Below are positions 23,157 to 35,347 of a stretch of 64,000 bases of DNA, one piece after another. The stretch covers positions 46,431,001 through 46,495,000 of the forward strand of contig NC_073627.1 of assembly GCF_029407905.1 (NCBI RefSeq), in the 5' to 3' direction. Within the stretch, counting starts at the first letter, position 1; every line of letters starts with the position of its first letter. The notes below the pieces were generated by a model, which made no database searches, had not been told where the DNA came from, and saw nothing but the letters and a program-made list of their open reading frames with translations. The position numbers and the translations under genes are program-made. The DNA is from Bubalus kerabau. Its lineage: Eukaryota > Chordata > Mammalia > Artiodactyla > Bovidae.

Positions 23157-23210
23157 GCTAATGTCATCTGCATAGTTTATGCTGTTAACAACAAGCATTC
23201 CATTGATAAG
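23157..23210 (+). CDS. RHOT1: RHOT1 exon 5
   Basis: Encodes residues 75-92 (ANVICIVYAVNNKHSIDK), the central beta strand of GTPase 1 that ends in the conserved 'YAV' before the next helix. Acceptor 'tttttcttatag', donor 'gtatga'. 18 whole codons. Confidence 0.96.
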
Positions 23211-23364
23211 GTATGAATATGTGACTTTTCACTATACTTTGTTAAATTTCAGTGGGGGCGCTTTTAAAATTGATCCTCAATTTAGAATTTTAGGAGTCCT
23301 AGGGTGGGGTATTTTTCAAGGCAGATCTTCATTAGGCCTTAACTCCTGTTCATTTTCATTTTAG

Positions 23365-23417
23365 GTAACAAGTCGATGGATTCCTCTCATAAATGAAAGA
23401 ACAGACAAAGACAGCAG
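23365..23417 (+). CDS. RHOT1: RHOT1 exon 6
   Basis: Encodes residues 93-109 plus two bases of Arg110 (VTSRWIPLINERTDKDS-R). Acceptor 'ttcattttag', donor 'gtactt'. Introns 4 and 5 are short (285 and 154 bp) and hold no recognisable repeats. Confidence 0.95.
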
Positions 23418-23805
23418 GTACTTTTTTCTCTCTGAAACTTTGTATATTGAAAAATTTCAAACTTGGAGAAAAGTCGCAAGAAATAGTGCAATAAAGATCT
23501 GTAAAGTAATCACTTAGATCTGCTAGTTAACAGTTTGCCGTATGTGCTTTATCTAATAGGTCTGTTTATACACACACACCTTTATCAGAGAGGAATTACT
23601 GGAGGCTGCATACACGTTTGAGAGCAAAGCAGAGAATAGAGCCCTGAAACTGTAATCTGCCCTCTTTCTTGAGATGCCCTTTTGAGGACTGGCATTATCC
23701 CAATCACTGAATGTTCACCATGTGAAATGTGTAAGAGCACAGTCATTATCACTGTTTTCAAGTCACTTTGTGACGACTTACTGACTGAGCTGAGAGGAGC
23801 TCTCT

Positions 23806-23980
23806 AGAGCTGTACTGTCCAGTGGAGTAGCTTCTAGTCAGTTGGGGCAATTTAAGTAAAATTAAATAATACTAAAAATTCGGTGCCTTGGATGCAGCCA
23901 CATTTCAAGTGCTTGATAGGCACTTGTGGCTAGAGGTTAGGGTAATGGACAGTACAAATACAGTTCATTTCTGTCATCAC
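23806..23980. mobile_element. hAT-Charlie type MITE relic
   Basis: 'gtactgtccagtggagtagc' at the left and 'gtaatggacagtacaaatac' at the right are inverted ends. The interior has 'cacatttcaagtgcttgata' and 'ggcacttgtggctagaggtt', the familiar wording of this non-autonomous family. Confidence 0.6.
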
Positions 23981-24092
23981 AGAAATGATGCCTTGACTGC
24001 CTTGGAGGAAACAATGCCTCTATGCTCCTTACACTTGCTTTTCTTGCTTATTTCTTGAACTGTTTCGAGGACTCTTCCGAGAAGTCAGTTTT

Positions 24093-24307
24093 GCCAGAAT
24101 CTATGCAGTCCATGGGGTTGCTAAGAGTCGGACACGACTGAGCAACTTCACTTTCACTTTTCACTTTCATGCATTGGAGAAGGAAATGGCAACCCACTCC
24201 AGTGTTCTTGCCTGGAGAATCCCAGGGACGGGGGAGTCTGGTGGGCTGCCGTCTATGGGGTCGCACAGAGTCGGACACAACTGAAGCGACTTAGCAGCAG
24301 CAGCAGC
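24093..24307 (+). mobile_element. Bov-A2 SINE
   Basis: Two Bov-A monomers joined by 'acttcactttcacttttcac', ending 'aagcgacttagcagcagcag'. The 5' monomer is truncated. Confidence 0.9.
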
Positions 24308-25204
24308 ATGAAGCACTATCTTGAACAACTGAATTTTTAAAATTGACTCTACCATGACAGCTTCCTAAACTGCTCTTTAGAAACTAGCTGTCTAGTCTCA
24401 TGCCCCTTTTAGTGTACCATCTGAAAGTGGCCTTCAGTGTTTGGGAGATCTAATTGAGCTTTCTCAGGCGTGGGTATACCTGTACCCTTCCCTGAATCAT
24501 AGGAGCATGCTTATTTCTCTTGTGGTTGATTTGTTCCAAGGTGGTCTATTTCATTAGTGTATGGACTTCACATTTTTCCAGTACCTTCTTTCCTGGGCCT
24601 CATACCTTAAGTTTATATTTATTACACATATGTTCTTATCTAGGACTTCTGTGGACCATTATCACAGTGGTCCTTAGTCAGATGTGCCCATCGCTGTCAC
24701 CTGAGGTACCTTGCAACAATATAGGTGCCTTTGCTCTACTGTTTGAGTTTTAGGATTGGTACGTTTGGAGTAGGCCTTGGACTTGTGTGTTTTCTTTTTT
24801 TAAGATCCGTAAATTATTCTGAGCACACCTCTGGTTGTAATGCAGTGCATTTTTGGGAACTCTCCTGGCTCTATTAACAATCTATGTTTGGGTTATGTAG
24901 TGTGCCAGTCCATTTACACATAATAACCACACTAGGTGGTTAAATAAATGCCTGCAAGTGTTTCTTTTACAATTTGGAGTCCCAGCTAGATGATTTGCCT
25001 TCTCTTTAAGCTCTCTTATGGGTTGTACAAATAATTGTTCTCTACTGGGCTAGTTCTCCTTGTTAATCCCCATTCAGATTTATGATGGGCCTTTCACATT
25101 TAATTTATTGAAAATAAAATTCTTTATTTCCTGCCTATTCCCCGCTGCCCCCACCCCCGGATTTCTCAATCTTTTCTGTCTCCAAAGATCTGTTCATTTT
25201 GGGG

Positions 25205-25226
25205 ACTTCCCTGACAGTCCAATGGT
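25205..25226 (+). mobile_element. ART2/CHR SINE head stub
   Basis: 'acttccctgacagtccaatg' is the first part of the tRNA-derived SINE; it breaks directly into BovB at 25227. Confidence 0.5.
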
Positions 25227-26073
25227 TGAGTACATCATAAGAAACGCTGGACTGGGAGAAGCACAAGCTGGAATCAAGATTTCTGGGAGAAATATCAATA
25301 ACCTCCGATATGCAGATGACCCTTATGGCAGAAAGTGAAGAGGAACTAAAAAGCCTCTTGATAAAAGTGAAAGTGGAGAGTGAAAAAGTTGGCTTAAAGC
25401 TCAATGTTCAGAAAACGAAGATCATGGCATCCGGTCCCATCACTGCATGGGAAACAGTGGAAACAGTGTCAGACTTTATTTTGGGGGGCTCCAAAATCAC
25501 TGCAGATGGTGACTGCAGCCATGAAATTAAAAGACGCTTACTCCTTGGAAGGAAAGTTATGACCAACCTAGATAGCATATTCAAAAGCAGAGACATTACT
25601 TTGCCAACAAAGGTTCGTCTAGTCAAGGCTATGGTTTTTCCAGTAGCCGTGTATGGATGTGAGAGTTGGACTGTGAAGAAGGCTGAGCACAGAAGAATTG
25701 ATGCTTTGAACTGTGGTGTTGGAGAAGACTCTTGAGAGTCCCTTGGACTGTAAGGAGATCCAACCAGTCCATTCTGAAGGAGATCAGCCCTGGGATTTCT
25801 TTGGAAGGAATGATGCTAAAGCTGAAACTCCAGTCCTTTGGCCACTTCATGTGAAGAGTTGACTCATTGGAGAAGACTCTGATGCTGGGAGGGATTGGGG
25901 GCAGGAGGAGAAGGGGACGACAGAGGATGAGATGGCTGGATGGCATCACTGACTTGATGGACGTGAATCTGAGTGAACTCCGGAAGTTGGTGATGGACAA
26001 GGAGGCCTGATGTGCTGCGATTCATGGGGTCGCAAAGAGTTGGACAGGACTGAGCGACTGAACTGAACTGAAC
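25227..26073 (+). mobile_element. BovB LINE, 3' third
   Basis: Plus-strand BovB starting within the RT region (YIIRNAGLGEAQAGIK) and reaching the tail 'gactgaactgaactgaac'. The RT active site is frameshifted (RYADDPYG). Open stretch 25310-25735 covers 141 codons of the C-terminal region (AESEEELKSLLIKVKVESEK). Dead 5'-truncated copy. Confidence 0.9.
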
Positions 26074-26559
26074 GGGGATCTAGGATCCCACATGCCTCTG
26101 GGCCAAAGGACCAAAACATAAAACAGAAGCAATATATTGTAACAAATTCAATTAAAACTTTAAAAATGGGGAAAAAAAAATCTAATCCTTTTGTCCAGCC
26201 AAAAAGATCTATGTACTTTTCTTGATTTCTAATTTCCTTCAATCTCCATATCTAATCTACTGTTGCTCCTATCTGTTCTACTTCAAAAATATATCTCAAA
26301 TCTGAAAATTTCCTGTCTCCACTACCCTAATCCAGGATACCACATTAAAAGAACTTTTTTATTATTAAAAAAAATCATATATATACAAAAGTAGAATAGT
26401 ATAATGAATCTCTGTGTATCATCCAGCTTCAACGATTAACAACTCATGGCCAGTGTTGTTTCATTTATTACCCCTTCCTTTGGGATCATTTTGAACAAAT
26501 CAGACATCATATCATACTCTATTTCAGTATGTATCTCTAAAAGATAACAAATGACTGCA

Positions 26560-27136
<577 letters not shown>

Positions 27137-27432
27137 TGAAATTTACGGTTGGTGAATTCTCACTAAATTGAGGTTCAGAATAGGAGATGGGGAAGATGTG
27201 GGGTGAAATAAATTTCCTGTTTGTGAAGTCCCGTAAATCAAATAAAACAGAGAACTTGGAATTGGTCTCTGGGCTCTTTGTAGTCTATCATATGGAAATA
27301 TCCACTAAAAAAATGGATTTTTTCAGTTTCTTCAAGGAATCTTGATAGTTAAAAAAAACATTTTTTAAAATGTTTTTAGCTCTCTCTCTCTGAATTGCTT
27401 TCAGAGTGAAACATTTAAAATTTTCTTTTCAG

Positions 27433-27534
27433 TGTTCAGCAAAAAATCTGAAGAACATATCAGAGCTCTTCTATTATGCACAGAAAGCAGTTCTTCATCC
27501 TACAGGGCCCCTGTACTGCCCAGAGGAGAAAGAG
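27433..27534 (+). CDS. RHOT1: RHOT1 exon 8
   Basis: Encodes residues 147-180. Begins with CSAKN, the G5 motif of GTPase 1, and contains ISELFYYAQKAVLHPTGPLY, the last helix and linker to the EF-hand region, ending CPEEKE. Acceptor 'ttttcttttcag', donor 'gtaaac'. 34 whole codons. Intron 7 (27116-27432) has no recognisable repeat. Confidence 0.97.
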
Positions 27535-28139
27535 GTAAACCCTCCATCCCATCAGACCATGTTAGTAAGGACTGGGATATGTAGGTAGCAACTCCATTAT
27601 GATACTGATTGTTAGTAACTGTTAAGTATTCATCTAAACTGCTGAAATTTAAATTGATTACTTATTAAACTGTTATATTTCCTAGGTACTTTTCTTCAAA
27701 GACAGTCACATTTAATGCTCAGAATAATATGCCAGGTCAAATACTATTTTAAGAAATGTAATTAAAATAAACAGAAGAATTGGCAACTGTAACAAAAAAA
27801 GTCCAAAGACTTAACTATGGTCAATTTGCTTTGCTACTATAAAATCCACAAACTTAGTAACACATACAAGCGAAAAACTTGTATAATTATTTGATATGGA
27901 TGTATATATAATACAATTGGAATACTCCCTTTTGTTCCATAGCTTAGAAACATAGTAATTCCTTAATGAAATATCTAAAATTTAATGATATTTTACCATA
28001 GACTTTTTTTCTGCCAAAGTATAAAGGTTTGTTTGTTTTTTTTTTTTTAATTACGCGTAACAGGCAAAATTATTTAAGTCAATAAACTTAAAGAATTTCA
28101 TACATTCTGGTTCTTTCCACAGCCAATCACCATTGACTT

Positions 28140-28965
28140 TTAAAATTAAATTTTAAATTGAGATATAACTCACATACCATAAAGTTCACTTTTTTGTTCT
28201 TTTCAGTGATTTTTAGTGTATTCACAAAGTTGTGTGCTCATCATTGTCTGATTTCAGAGCATTTCATCATTCCCAGAGAAACCCTGTACCCATTAGCAGT
28301 AACTCCCATTCCCTCCCCCCCCTCCCCCTAGTTTTTGGTAACCACTAGTCTACTCTCTCTCCGAATTTGCCTATTCTGGGCATTTCATATGAATGGGATC
28401 ATACAATATGTGGTCTTCTGTGTCTGGCTTCTTTGATGTAGTGTGATGTTTCCAAGGTACATCCATGTTGTAGCGTTACTAGTACTTCATTCCTTTTTAT
28501 GGTCAAATGACACTTCATTGTACAGATACAGCATATCTTGTTTATCCATTCAACTGTTGGTAGACAATTGGGTTGCTTCCACGTTTTGGCTGTTGTGAAT
28601 ACTGCTAAGAACATTCACACACAAGTTTGAACCCCTGTTTTGAATGTCTGTTTAGCAGTGGAATTGCTAGGTCACATGGTAATTCTATGTTTTACTCATG
28701 TTGAGGAACCACTAAAATTAAAGTCCCAATTTCTCCACATCTTTGCCAGCACCTGTTATCCTCCCCCTGGCCTTTGTTTGTTTGTAGTCATCCTGGTAGA
28801 TGGGAGTGGTATCTTACGTTGTTTGAACTGCATTTCCATGATGGCTAATGATATTGAACATCATTTCATGTGTTTATTGGCCATTTGTGTATCTTTGGAC
28901 AAAGGTCTATTTAAGTATTTTATCCATCTCTTAATTGAGTTATTTGTTTCTTTTGTTGTTATTTT
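28140..28965 (-). mobile_element. old L1 3' region
   Basis: Reverse-oriented L1M-type 3' sequence: 'taaccactagtctactctct', 'catttcatatgaatgggatc', 'tgtttatccattcaactgtt', 'gcagtggaattgctaggtca', 'ccatttgtgtatctttggac' in the standard order. No reading frame survives. Confidence 0.8.
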
Positions 28966-29040
28966 GAGTTTTTAAGGAATAGAAGTTTGCTGGGGGAAAA
29001 AAGCTTCCTGAAAAGATTTTTTTCAGGAAAAATTTATAGT

Positions 29041-29094
29041 ACAGGTGAATGGTTGAAGAACTGACACATGGGCCAAATTTGGCCTGCTACCTGC
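29041..29094 (+). mobile_element. hAT-Charlie type element, 5' piece
   Basis: 'gggccaaatttggcctgcta' is the familiar start-proximal wording of a large hAT family. It is separated from its continuation at 29641 by a younger L1. Confidence 0.55.
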
Positions 29095-29640
29095 TTTTTT
29101 TTGTTTATTTTTTAATTGAAGTATAATTGCTTTACAGAATTATGTTGGTTTCTGCCAAGCATCAGCATGAATCAGCCATAGATATATATATGTCCCCTTC
29201 CTCTTGAACCTCCCTCCCCATCACGCCTCTCTAGGTTGTTACAGAGCCCCGGTTTGAGTTCCCTGAGTCATACAGCAAATTCCCATTGGCTACCTATTTT
29301 ACATATGGTAATGTATGTTTCCATCTTATTCTCTCCATACATCCCACCCTTTCCTCCCTGCCACCATGTCCATAAGTCTGTTCTGTATGTCTGTGTCTCC
29401 ATTGCTGCTCTGCAAATAATTTCATCAGTACCATCTTTCTAGATTACATATATTGCGTTAGTATATGATACTTGTTTTTCTCTTTCTGACTTCCTTCACT
29501 GTATATAGTAGACTCTAGATTCATCCACCTCATTAGAACTGACTCTAATGAGTCAGTCATTAGCATTGCTTTTTGTGGCTGAGTAATACTCCATCATATA
29601 TATGTACCACAGCTACTTTATCCATTCATCTGTCGACCGC
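29095..29640 (-). mobile_element. ruminant L1 3' fragment inserted in hAT element
   Basis: Reverse-oriented L1 with 'attgaagtataattgcttta', 'cttcctcttgaacctccctc', 'gtctgttctgtatgtctgtg' and 'tgtggctgagtaatactcca'. Less diverged than the L1M copy upstream, and it splits the hAT sequence, so it arrived later. Confidence 0.75.
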
Positions 29641-30422
29641 CACCAGCTTTTACATAGCCTGTGAGCTAAGATACATTTTGCATTTTTTAATGATTGGGGA
29701 AAAAGTCAAAAAGAATAATGTTTTGAGATATGGGGAAATTAATAAGGCCTTCAGATTTCACGGTTCATAGGTAAGCTTTATTGCAGCACAGCCGTGTTCA
29801 TTCCCTCACGTCTGTCTGCACTTTCCTGCTGTGAAGGCGGTCATGTGGTTGCTGCAGAGCTTGTCTGTGGTGACTGTCATCACACCACTGCTCGTCGCCC
29901 TGCGAGCTGCACTCACACACTGCAGACTTGGCAGCAGCATCTCATGTGCCGCATGTACCCCTGTGCAGTGGCATTTTATTTTTTTATTACCAGTACATAC
30001 ATATGCCAAAACAAGAAGAGAAAAAAGTGGATCTTCAGATGGCAAAACAGATATATTTTCTGAGCTATAATTCCAGCATCAGTTTTTTTTGGACCTCGAT
30101 GCACATGCAAAGGAAATTTTTTAATTTCCTAATCCATTTGCCCATGCAGTTGAGGAGCTTCCACCCAACCTTCAGTTGGAACTGATTAATCTGCAGTGTA
30201 ATGACATGTTAACAGGCGAATATCACGAAAAGAATGAAATAGAATTCTATAAATGCCTTCCAAGTGATGAATGTGCTCAAAGAAAGTTATATGTTTATGG
30301 ATCAGTGTCACTATTGGGATTGTTAAAAAGACATTTTCAGAGATGAAATATGTTAAATCTCATTACAGATCAGCATTAATAGATGAAAATCTGCAATTGA
30401 TTTTCATGATAGGGAAAGCTAG
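29641..30422 (+). mobile_element. hAT-Charlie type element with transposase C-terminal fossil
   Basis: Resumes with non-coding hAT wording ('ttgcagcacagccgtgttca'), then from about 30150 a plus-strand translation gives hAT transposase C-terminal pieces: VEELPPNLQLELINLQCNDM, then EKNEIEFYKCLPSDECA, and after a gap EMKYVKSHYRSALIDENLQL, the dimerisation (hATC) motif. Stops and frame changes make it a relic; it is too broken to be a domesticated gene. Confidence 0.75.
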
Positions 30423-30540
30423 CTTTTTTTTTTTTTTAATTAAAGTATAGTTGATTTACAATACTGAGTTAGTTTTGGGTATGTATCATAGTGGTCTTTT
30501 TTGTTTTTGTAGGATTTTTTGCAGATTATATTCCATTATA
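30423..30540 (-). mobile_element. L1 3' fragment
   Basis: T-rich start and 'aattaaagtatagttgattt' wording of a reverse-oriented L1 tail. It is interrupted at 30541 by a short BovB insertion and continues briefly after 30633. Confidence 0.6.
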
Positions 30541-30619
30541 TAATTTCCTTCTCCAGCGTGTATAATCGATGGGGTCACAAAGAGTCAGACACGACTGAGC
30601 GACTGAACTGAACTGAACG
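30541..30619 (+). mobile_element. 79-bp BovB 3'-end insertion with 13-bp target-site duplication
   Basis: Only the last part of BovB/Bov-A ('gatggggtcacaaagagtca') and its pentamer tail 'gactgaactgaactgaac' were copied. Flanked by perfect 'atattccattata' at 30528-30540 and 30620-30632. Confidence 0.88.
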
Positions 30620-30966
30620 ATATTCCATTATAGTTTATTACAAGATAGGGAACACTGACTTTGAACCCCAACTAAGCCAATCGATATCCCTCCAAGAAGA
30701 ATTCTATCCTTCTGTAATATTAGTAGACCTATAGAGCAAAGGTATACTCACTTATTATTATATTTTAAATTTAATTAATAAAAACTTTGTGGAAATTTGG
30801 TTATTTCTTGCTGTGTAAGTACCTACATGATATCCTTGATTTTGCCTATTGGCACCCAATGCCTAAAGTATTTGCTATGTCTTTATTTATTCTTAGACAT
30901 TATTATTATGTCTTTCTCAATTGCTTTACTATAAAAGTGCTGACCTCTGGTATAAATATTAATCTG

Positions 30967-31244
30967 CTGCTGCTGCTGCTGCTGCTGCTAAGTTGCTTCA
31001 GTCGTGTCCGACTCTGTGCGACCCCATAGACAGCAGCCCATCAGGCTCCCCCATCCCTGGGATTCTCCAGGCAAGAACACTGGAGTGGGTTGCCATTTCC
31101 TTCTCCAGTGCATGAAAGGAAAAGTGAAAGTGAAGTCGCTCCGTCGTGTCCGACTCTTAGCGACCCCATGGACTGCAGCCTACCAGGCTCCTCTGTCCAT
31201 GGGATTTTCCAGGCAAGAGTACTGGAGTGGGGTGCCATTCCCTT
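30967..31244 (-). mobile_element. Bov-A2 SINE
   Basis: Starts with (CTG)n, the reverse of the AGC tail, and holds two Bov-A monomers linked by 'aaaagtgaaagtgaagtcgc'. Flanks 'aatattaatctg' and 'aatatgaatctg' differ by one base and are the likely target-site duplication. Confidence 0.9.
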
Positions 31245-31341
31245 CTCTGAAATATGAATCTGAGTTATCCCTTAATCTGACCCTGATTTAGTCTTCCTTA
31301 ATCCTGGTTTATATTCTTAATTGAAATGTTTCTTTCTAATT

Positions 31342-34300
31342 TGCTACTGGAGATCAGTGGAGAAATAACTCCAGAAAGAATGAAGGGATGGAGCCAAAGC
31401 AAAAACAATAGCCAGTTGTGGATGTGACTGGTAATATAAGCAAGGTCCGATGCTGTAAAGAGCAATATTGCATATTAACCTGGAATGGTAGGTCCATGAA
31501 TCAAGGCAAATTAGAAGTGGTCAAACAGGAGATGGCAAGAGTAAACGTCGACATTCTAGGAATCAGTGAACTGAAATGGACTGGAATGGGTGAATTTAAC
31601 TCAGATGACCATTATATCTACTACTGCAGGCAGGAATCCCTCAGAAGAAATGGAGTAGCCATTATGGTCAACAAAAGAGTCCAAAATGCAGTACTTGGAT
31701 GCAATCTCAAGAACGACAGAATGATCTCTGTTCGTTTCCAAGGCAAACCATTCAATATCACAGTAATCCAAGTCTATGCCCCAACCAATAACGCTGAAGA
31801 AGCTGAAGTTGAATGGTTCTATGAAGACCTACAAGACCTTTTAGAACTAACACCCAAAAAAGATGTCCTTTTCAGTATAGGGGACTGGAATGCTAAAGTA
31901 GGAAGTCAAGAAACAGCTGGACTAACAGGCAAACTTGGCCTTGGAATACGGAATGAAGCAGGGCAAAGGCTTTTGTCAAGAGAATGCACCAGTCATAGCA
32001 AACACCCTCTTCCAACAACACAAGAGAAGACTCTACACATGGACATCACCAAATGGTCAACACCGAAATCAGATTGATTATATTCTTTGCAGCCAAAGAT
32101 GGAGAAGCTCTATACAGTCAGCAAAAAACAAGACCAAGAGCTGACTGTGACTCAGATCATGAACTCCTTATTGCCAAATTCAGACTTAAATTGAAAAAAA
32201 GTAGGGAAAACCACTAGACCATTCAGGTATGACCTAAATCAAATCCCTTATGATTATATAGTGGAAGTGAGAAATAGATTTAAGGGACTAGATCTGATAG
32301 AGTGCCTAATGAACTATGGAATGAGGTTCGTGACATTGTACAGGAGACAGGGATCAAGACCATCCCCATGGAAAAGAAATGCAAAAAAGCAAACTGGCTG
32401 TCTGAGGAGGCCTTACAAATAGCTGTGAAAAGAAAAGAAGCGAAAAGCAAAGGAGAAAAGGAAAGATATAAGCATCTGAATGCGGAGTTTCAAAGAATAG
32501 CAAGAAGAGATAAGAAAGCCTTCCTCAGCAATCAGTGCAAAGAAATAGAGGAAAACAACAGAATGGGAAAGACTAGGGATCTCTTTGGCACCCCAATCAG
32601 TACTCTTGCCTGGAAAATCCCATGGATGGAGGAGCCTGGAAGGCTGCAGTCATGGGGTCGCTGAGGGTTGGACACAACTGAGCGCCTTCACTTTCACTTT
32701 TCACTTTCATGCATTGGAGAAGGAAATGGCAACCCACTCCAGTGTTCTTGCCTGGAGAATCCCAGGGGCAGGGAAGCCTGGTGGGTTGCCGTCTATGGGG
32801 TTGCACAGAGTCGGACACGACTGAAACGACTTAGCAGCAGCAGCAGAGATCTCTTAAAAGAAAATTAGAGATACCAAGGGAACATTTCATGCAAAGATGG
32901 GCTCGATAAAGGACAGAAATGGTATGGACCTAACAGAAGCATAAGATATTAAGAAGAGATGGCAAGAATACACAGAAGAACTGTACAAAAAGATCTTAAA
33001 AAAAAAAAAAATCTTCATGACCCAGATAATCACGATGGTGTGATCCCTCACCTAGAGCCAGACATCCTGGAATGTGAAGTCAAGTGGGCCTTAGAAAGCA
33101 TCACTACGAACAAAGCTAGTGGAGGTGATGGAATTCCAGTTGAGCTATTTCAAATCCTGAAAGATGATGCTGTGCAAGTGGTACACTCAATATACCAGCA
33201 AATTTGGAAAACTCAGCAGTGGCCACAAGACTGAAGAAGGTCAGTTTTCATTCCAATCCCAAAGAAAGGCAATGCCAAAGAATGTTCAAACTATTGCACA
33301 ATTGCACTCATCTCACACGCTAGTAAAGTAATGCTCAAAATTCTCCAAGCCAGGCTTCAGCAGTATGTGAACCATGAACTTCCAGATCCAGATGTTCAAG
33401 CTGGTTTTAGAAAAGGCAGAGGAACCAGAGATCAAATTTCCAGCATCCGCTGGATCATGAAAAAAGCAAGAGAGTTGCAGAAAAACATCTATTTCTGCTT
33501 TATTGACTATGCCAAAGCCTTTGACTGTGTGGATCACAATAAACTGTGGAAAATTCTGAAAGAGATGGGAATACCAGACCACCTGACCTGCCTCTTGAGA
33601 AACCTATATGCAGGTCAGAAAGCAACAGTTAGAACTGGACATGGAACAACAGACTGGTTCCAAATAGGAAAAGGAGTAAGTCAAGGCTGTATATTGTCAC
33701 CCTGCTTATTTAACTTATATGCAGAGTACATCATGAGAAACGCTGGGCTGGAAGAAGCACAAGCTGGAATCAAGATTGCTGGGAGAAATATCAATAACTT
33801 CATATATGCAGATGACAGCACCCTTATGGCAGAAAGGGAAGAAGAACTAAAGAGCCTCTTGATGAAGGTGAAAGAGGAGTGTGAAAAAGTTGGCTTAAAG
33901 CTCAACATTCAGAAAACGAAGATCATGGCATCTGGTCCCATCACTTCATGGGAAATAGATGGGGAAACAGTGGAAACAGTGTCAGACTTTTAGTTTTTGG
34001 GGCTCCAAAATCACTGCAAATGGTGATTGCAGCCATGGAATTAAAAGATGCTTACTCCTTGGAAGGAAAGTTATGACCAACCTAGATAGCATATTCAAAA
34101 GCAGAGACATTACTTTGCCAACAAAAAGTTGGACTGTGAAGAAAGCTGAGTGCCGAAGAATTGATGCTTTTGAACTGTGGTGTTGGAGAAGACTCTTGAG
34201 AGTCCCTTGGACTGCAAGGAGATCCAACCAGTGCATTCTAAAGGAGATCAGTCCTGGAATTTCTTTGGAGGGAATGATGCTAAAGCTGAAACTCCAGTAC

Positions 34301-34537
34301 TTTGGCCACCTCATGCGAAGAGTTGACTCATTGTAAAAGACTCTGATGCTGGGAGGGATTGGGGGCAGGAGGAGAAGGGGACGACAGAGGATGAGATGGC
34401 TGGATGGCATCACTGACTTGATGGACGTGAGTCTGAGTGAACTCCAGGAGTTGTTGATGAACAGGGAGGCCTGGTGTGCTGCGATTCATGGGGTCGCAAA
34501 GGTTCGGACAGGACTGAGCGACTGAACTGAACTGAAC
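31342..34537 (+). mobile_element. BovB (RTE) LINE, nearly full length, with nested Bov-A2
   Basis: Plus-strand BovB from the 5' non-coding part ('ctactggagatcagtggaga') to the tail 'gactgaactgaactgaac'. The endonuclease region is open for 219 codons (31418-32077): ILTWNGRSMNQGKLEVVKQE, MARVNVDILGISELKW and FSIGDWNAKVGS match apurinic-endonuclease motifs. The reverse transcriptase is open at 33331-33993 with FCFIDYAKAFDCVDH and the YADD box. Frameshifts, stops, a nested SINE (32586-32847) and a deletion near 34125 inactivate it. Confidence 0.92.
32586..32847 (+). mobile_element. Bov-A2 SINE nested in BovB
   Basis: Two Bov-A monomers ('tggcaccccaatcagtactc' ... 'acgacttagcagcagcagca') interrupt the BovB frame. 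'gatctctt' is duplicated at 32578-32585 and 32848-32855. Confidence 0.92.
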
Positions 34538-35145
34538 TTGCCCTTAATTCAATATTTCCTAAATTCACCTCATAATAGTCACTAGGTTAAAATACTTGTT
34601 TGAAATACAGATTCTGGAACTTTCCTAGCAGTCCAGTAGGCAGTCTCATTCTATAGAGATTTACCTCTGAGCTTAGCGTGGCAGTACATTGAATCCCCTC
34701 TGTTAGTTTGTTCTCAGTTCTCTAATTGCTACTTTTTTCTTAGGCCTATTATTAGTTCTGCTAATCTGCTAATCCTCCCTTCCCTAATGACTACCATCTG
34801 TTGGTCATTACTTAGGCAGACCTGCCTAAGGTAGAATCTGTAACGTTTAGAGACTATATGCTTTCATTTATACAAGTAGAAGCTTTGAGTCTAAACTTAC
34901 AATAGAATCTTTTATTTAGATAACATTCATAAGCTTTTAACATAGATTTGAGGTAGGTAGGTCAAATCAAGATAATTAAAGCCTGAACTGGAAATATGTT
35001 TCCAGTGGTTGATGGACTCAGTATGACCCATGGAGTCCTCTGCTTAGCTAATAATGAAACAGATCTGTGTGAGGATTAGATTACTTACATGCAAAGTGAG
35101 TTTATTTTTATTACTGTAGTTGTCTCTTTTGGAGAGGGGTGGGAC

Positions 35146-35347
35146 TTGCCTTGTGGCTCTGTGGTAAAGAATCCTGCCAATTCAAGAGACATGGGTTCAA
35201 TCCCTGGGTCAGGAAGATACCCTGGAGAAGGAAATGGCACCCCATTCCAGTATTCTTGCCTGGAAAATCTCATGGACAGAGGAACCTGGTGGGCTACAAA
35301 AGATGGGGTCACAAAAGAGTTGAACATGACTTAGCAACTAAACAACA
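35146..35347 (+). mobile_element. Bov-tA SINE
   Basis: tRNA-Glu-derived head ('tggtaaagaatcctgccaat', box B 'gggttcaatccctgggtcag') joined to a Bov-A unit ('gaaggaaatggcaccccatt') and ending 'gacttagcaactaaacaaca'. Confidence 0.9.

Noticed and set aside
27406..27588. 60-codon frame across RHOT1 exon 8
   Set aside because: Only 27433-27534 is exon; the rest is intron read-through on each side of clear splice sites.
30150..30422. domesticated hAT transposase gene
   Set aside because: Frames are broken by stops and shifts and no long open frame remains, so it is a relic.
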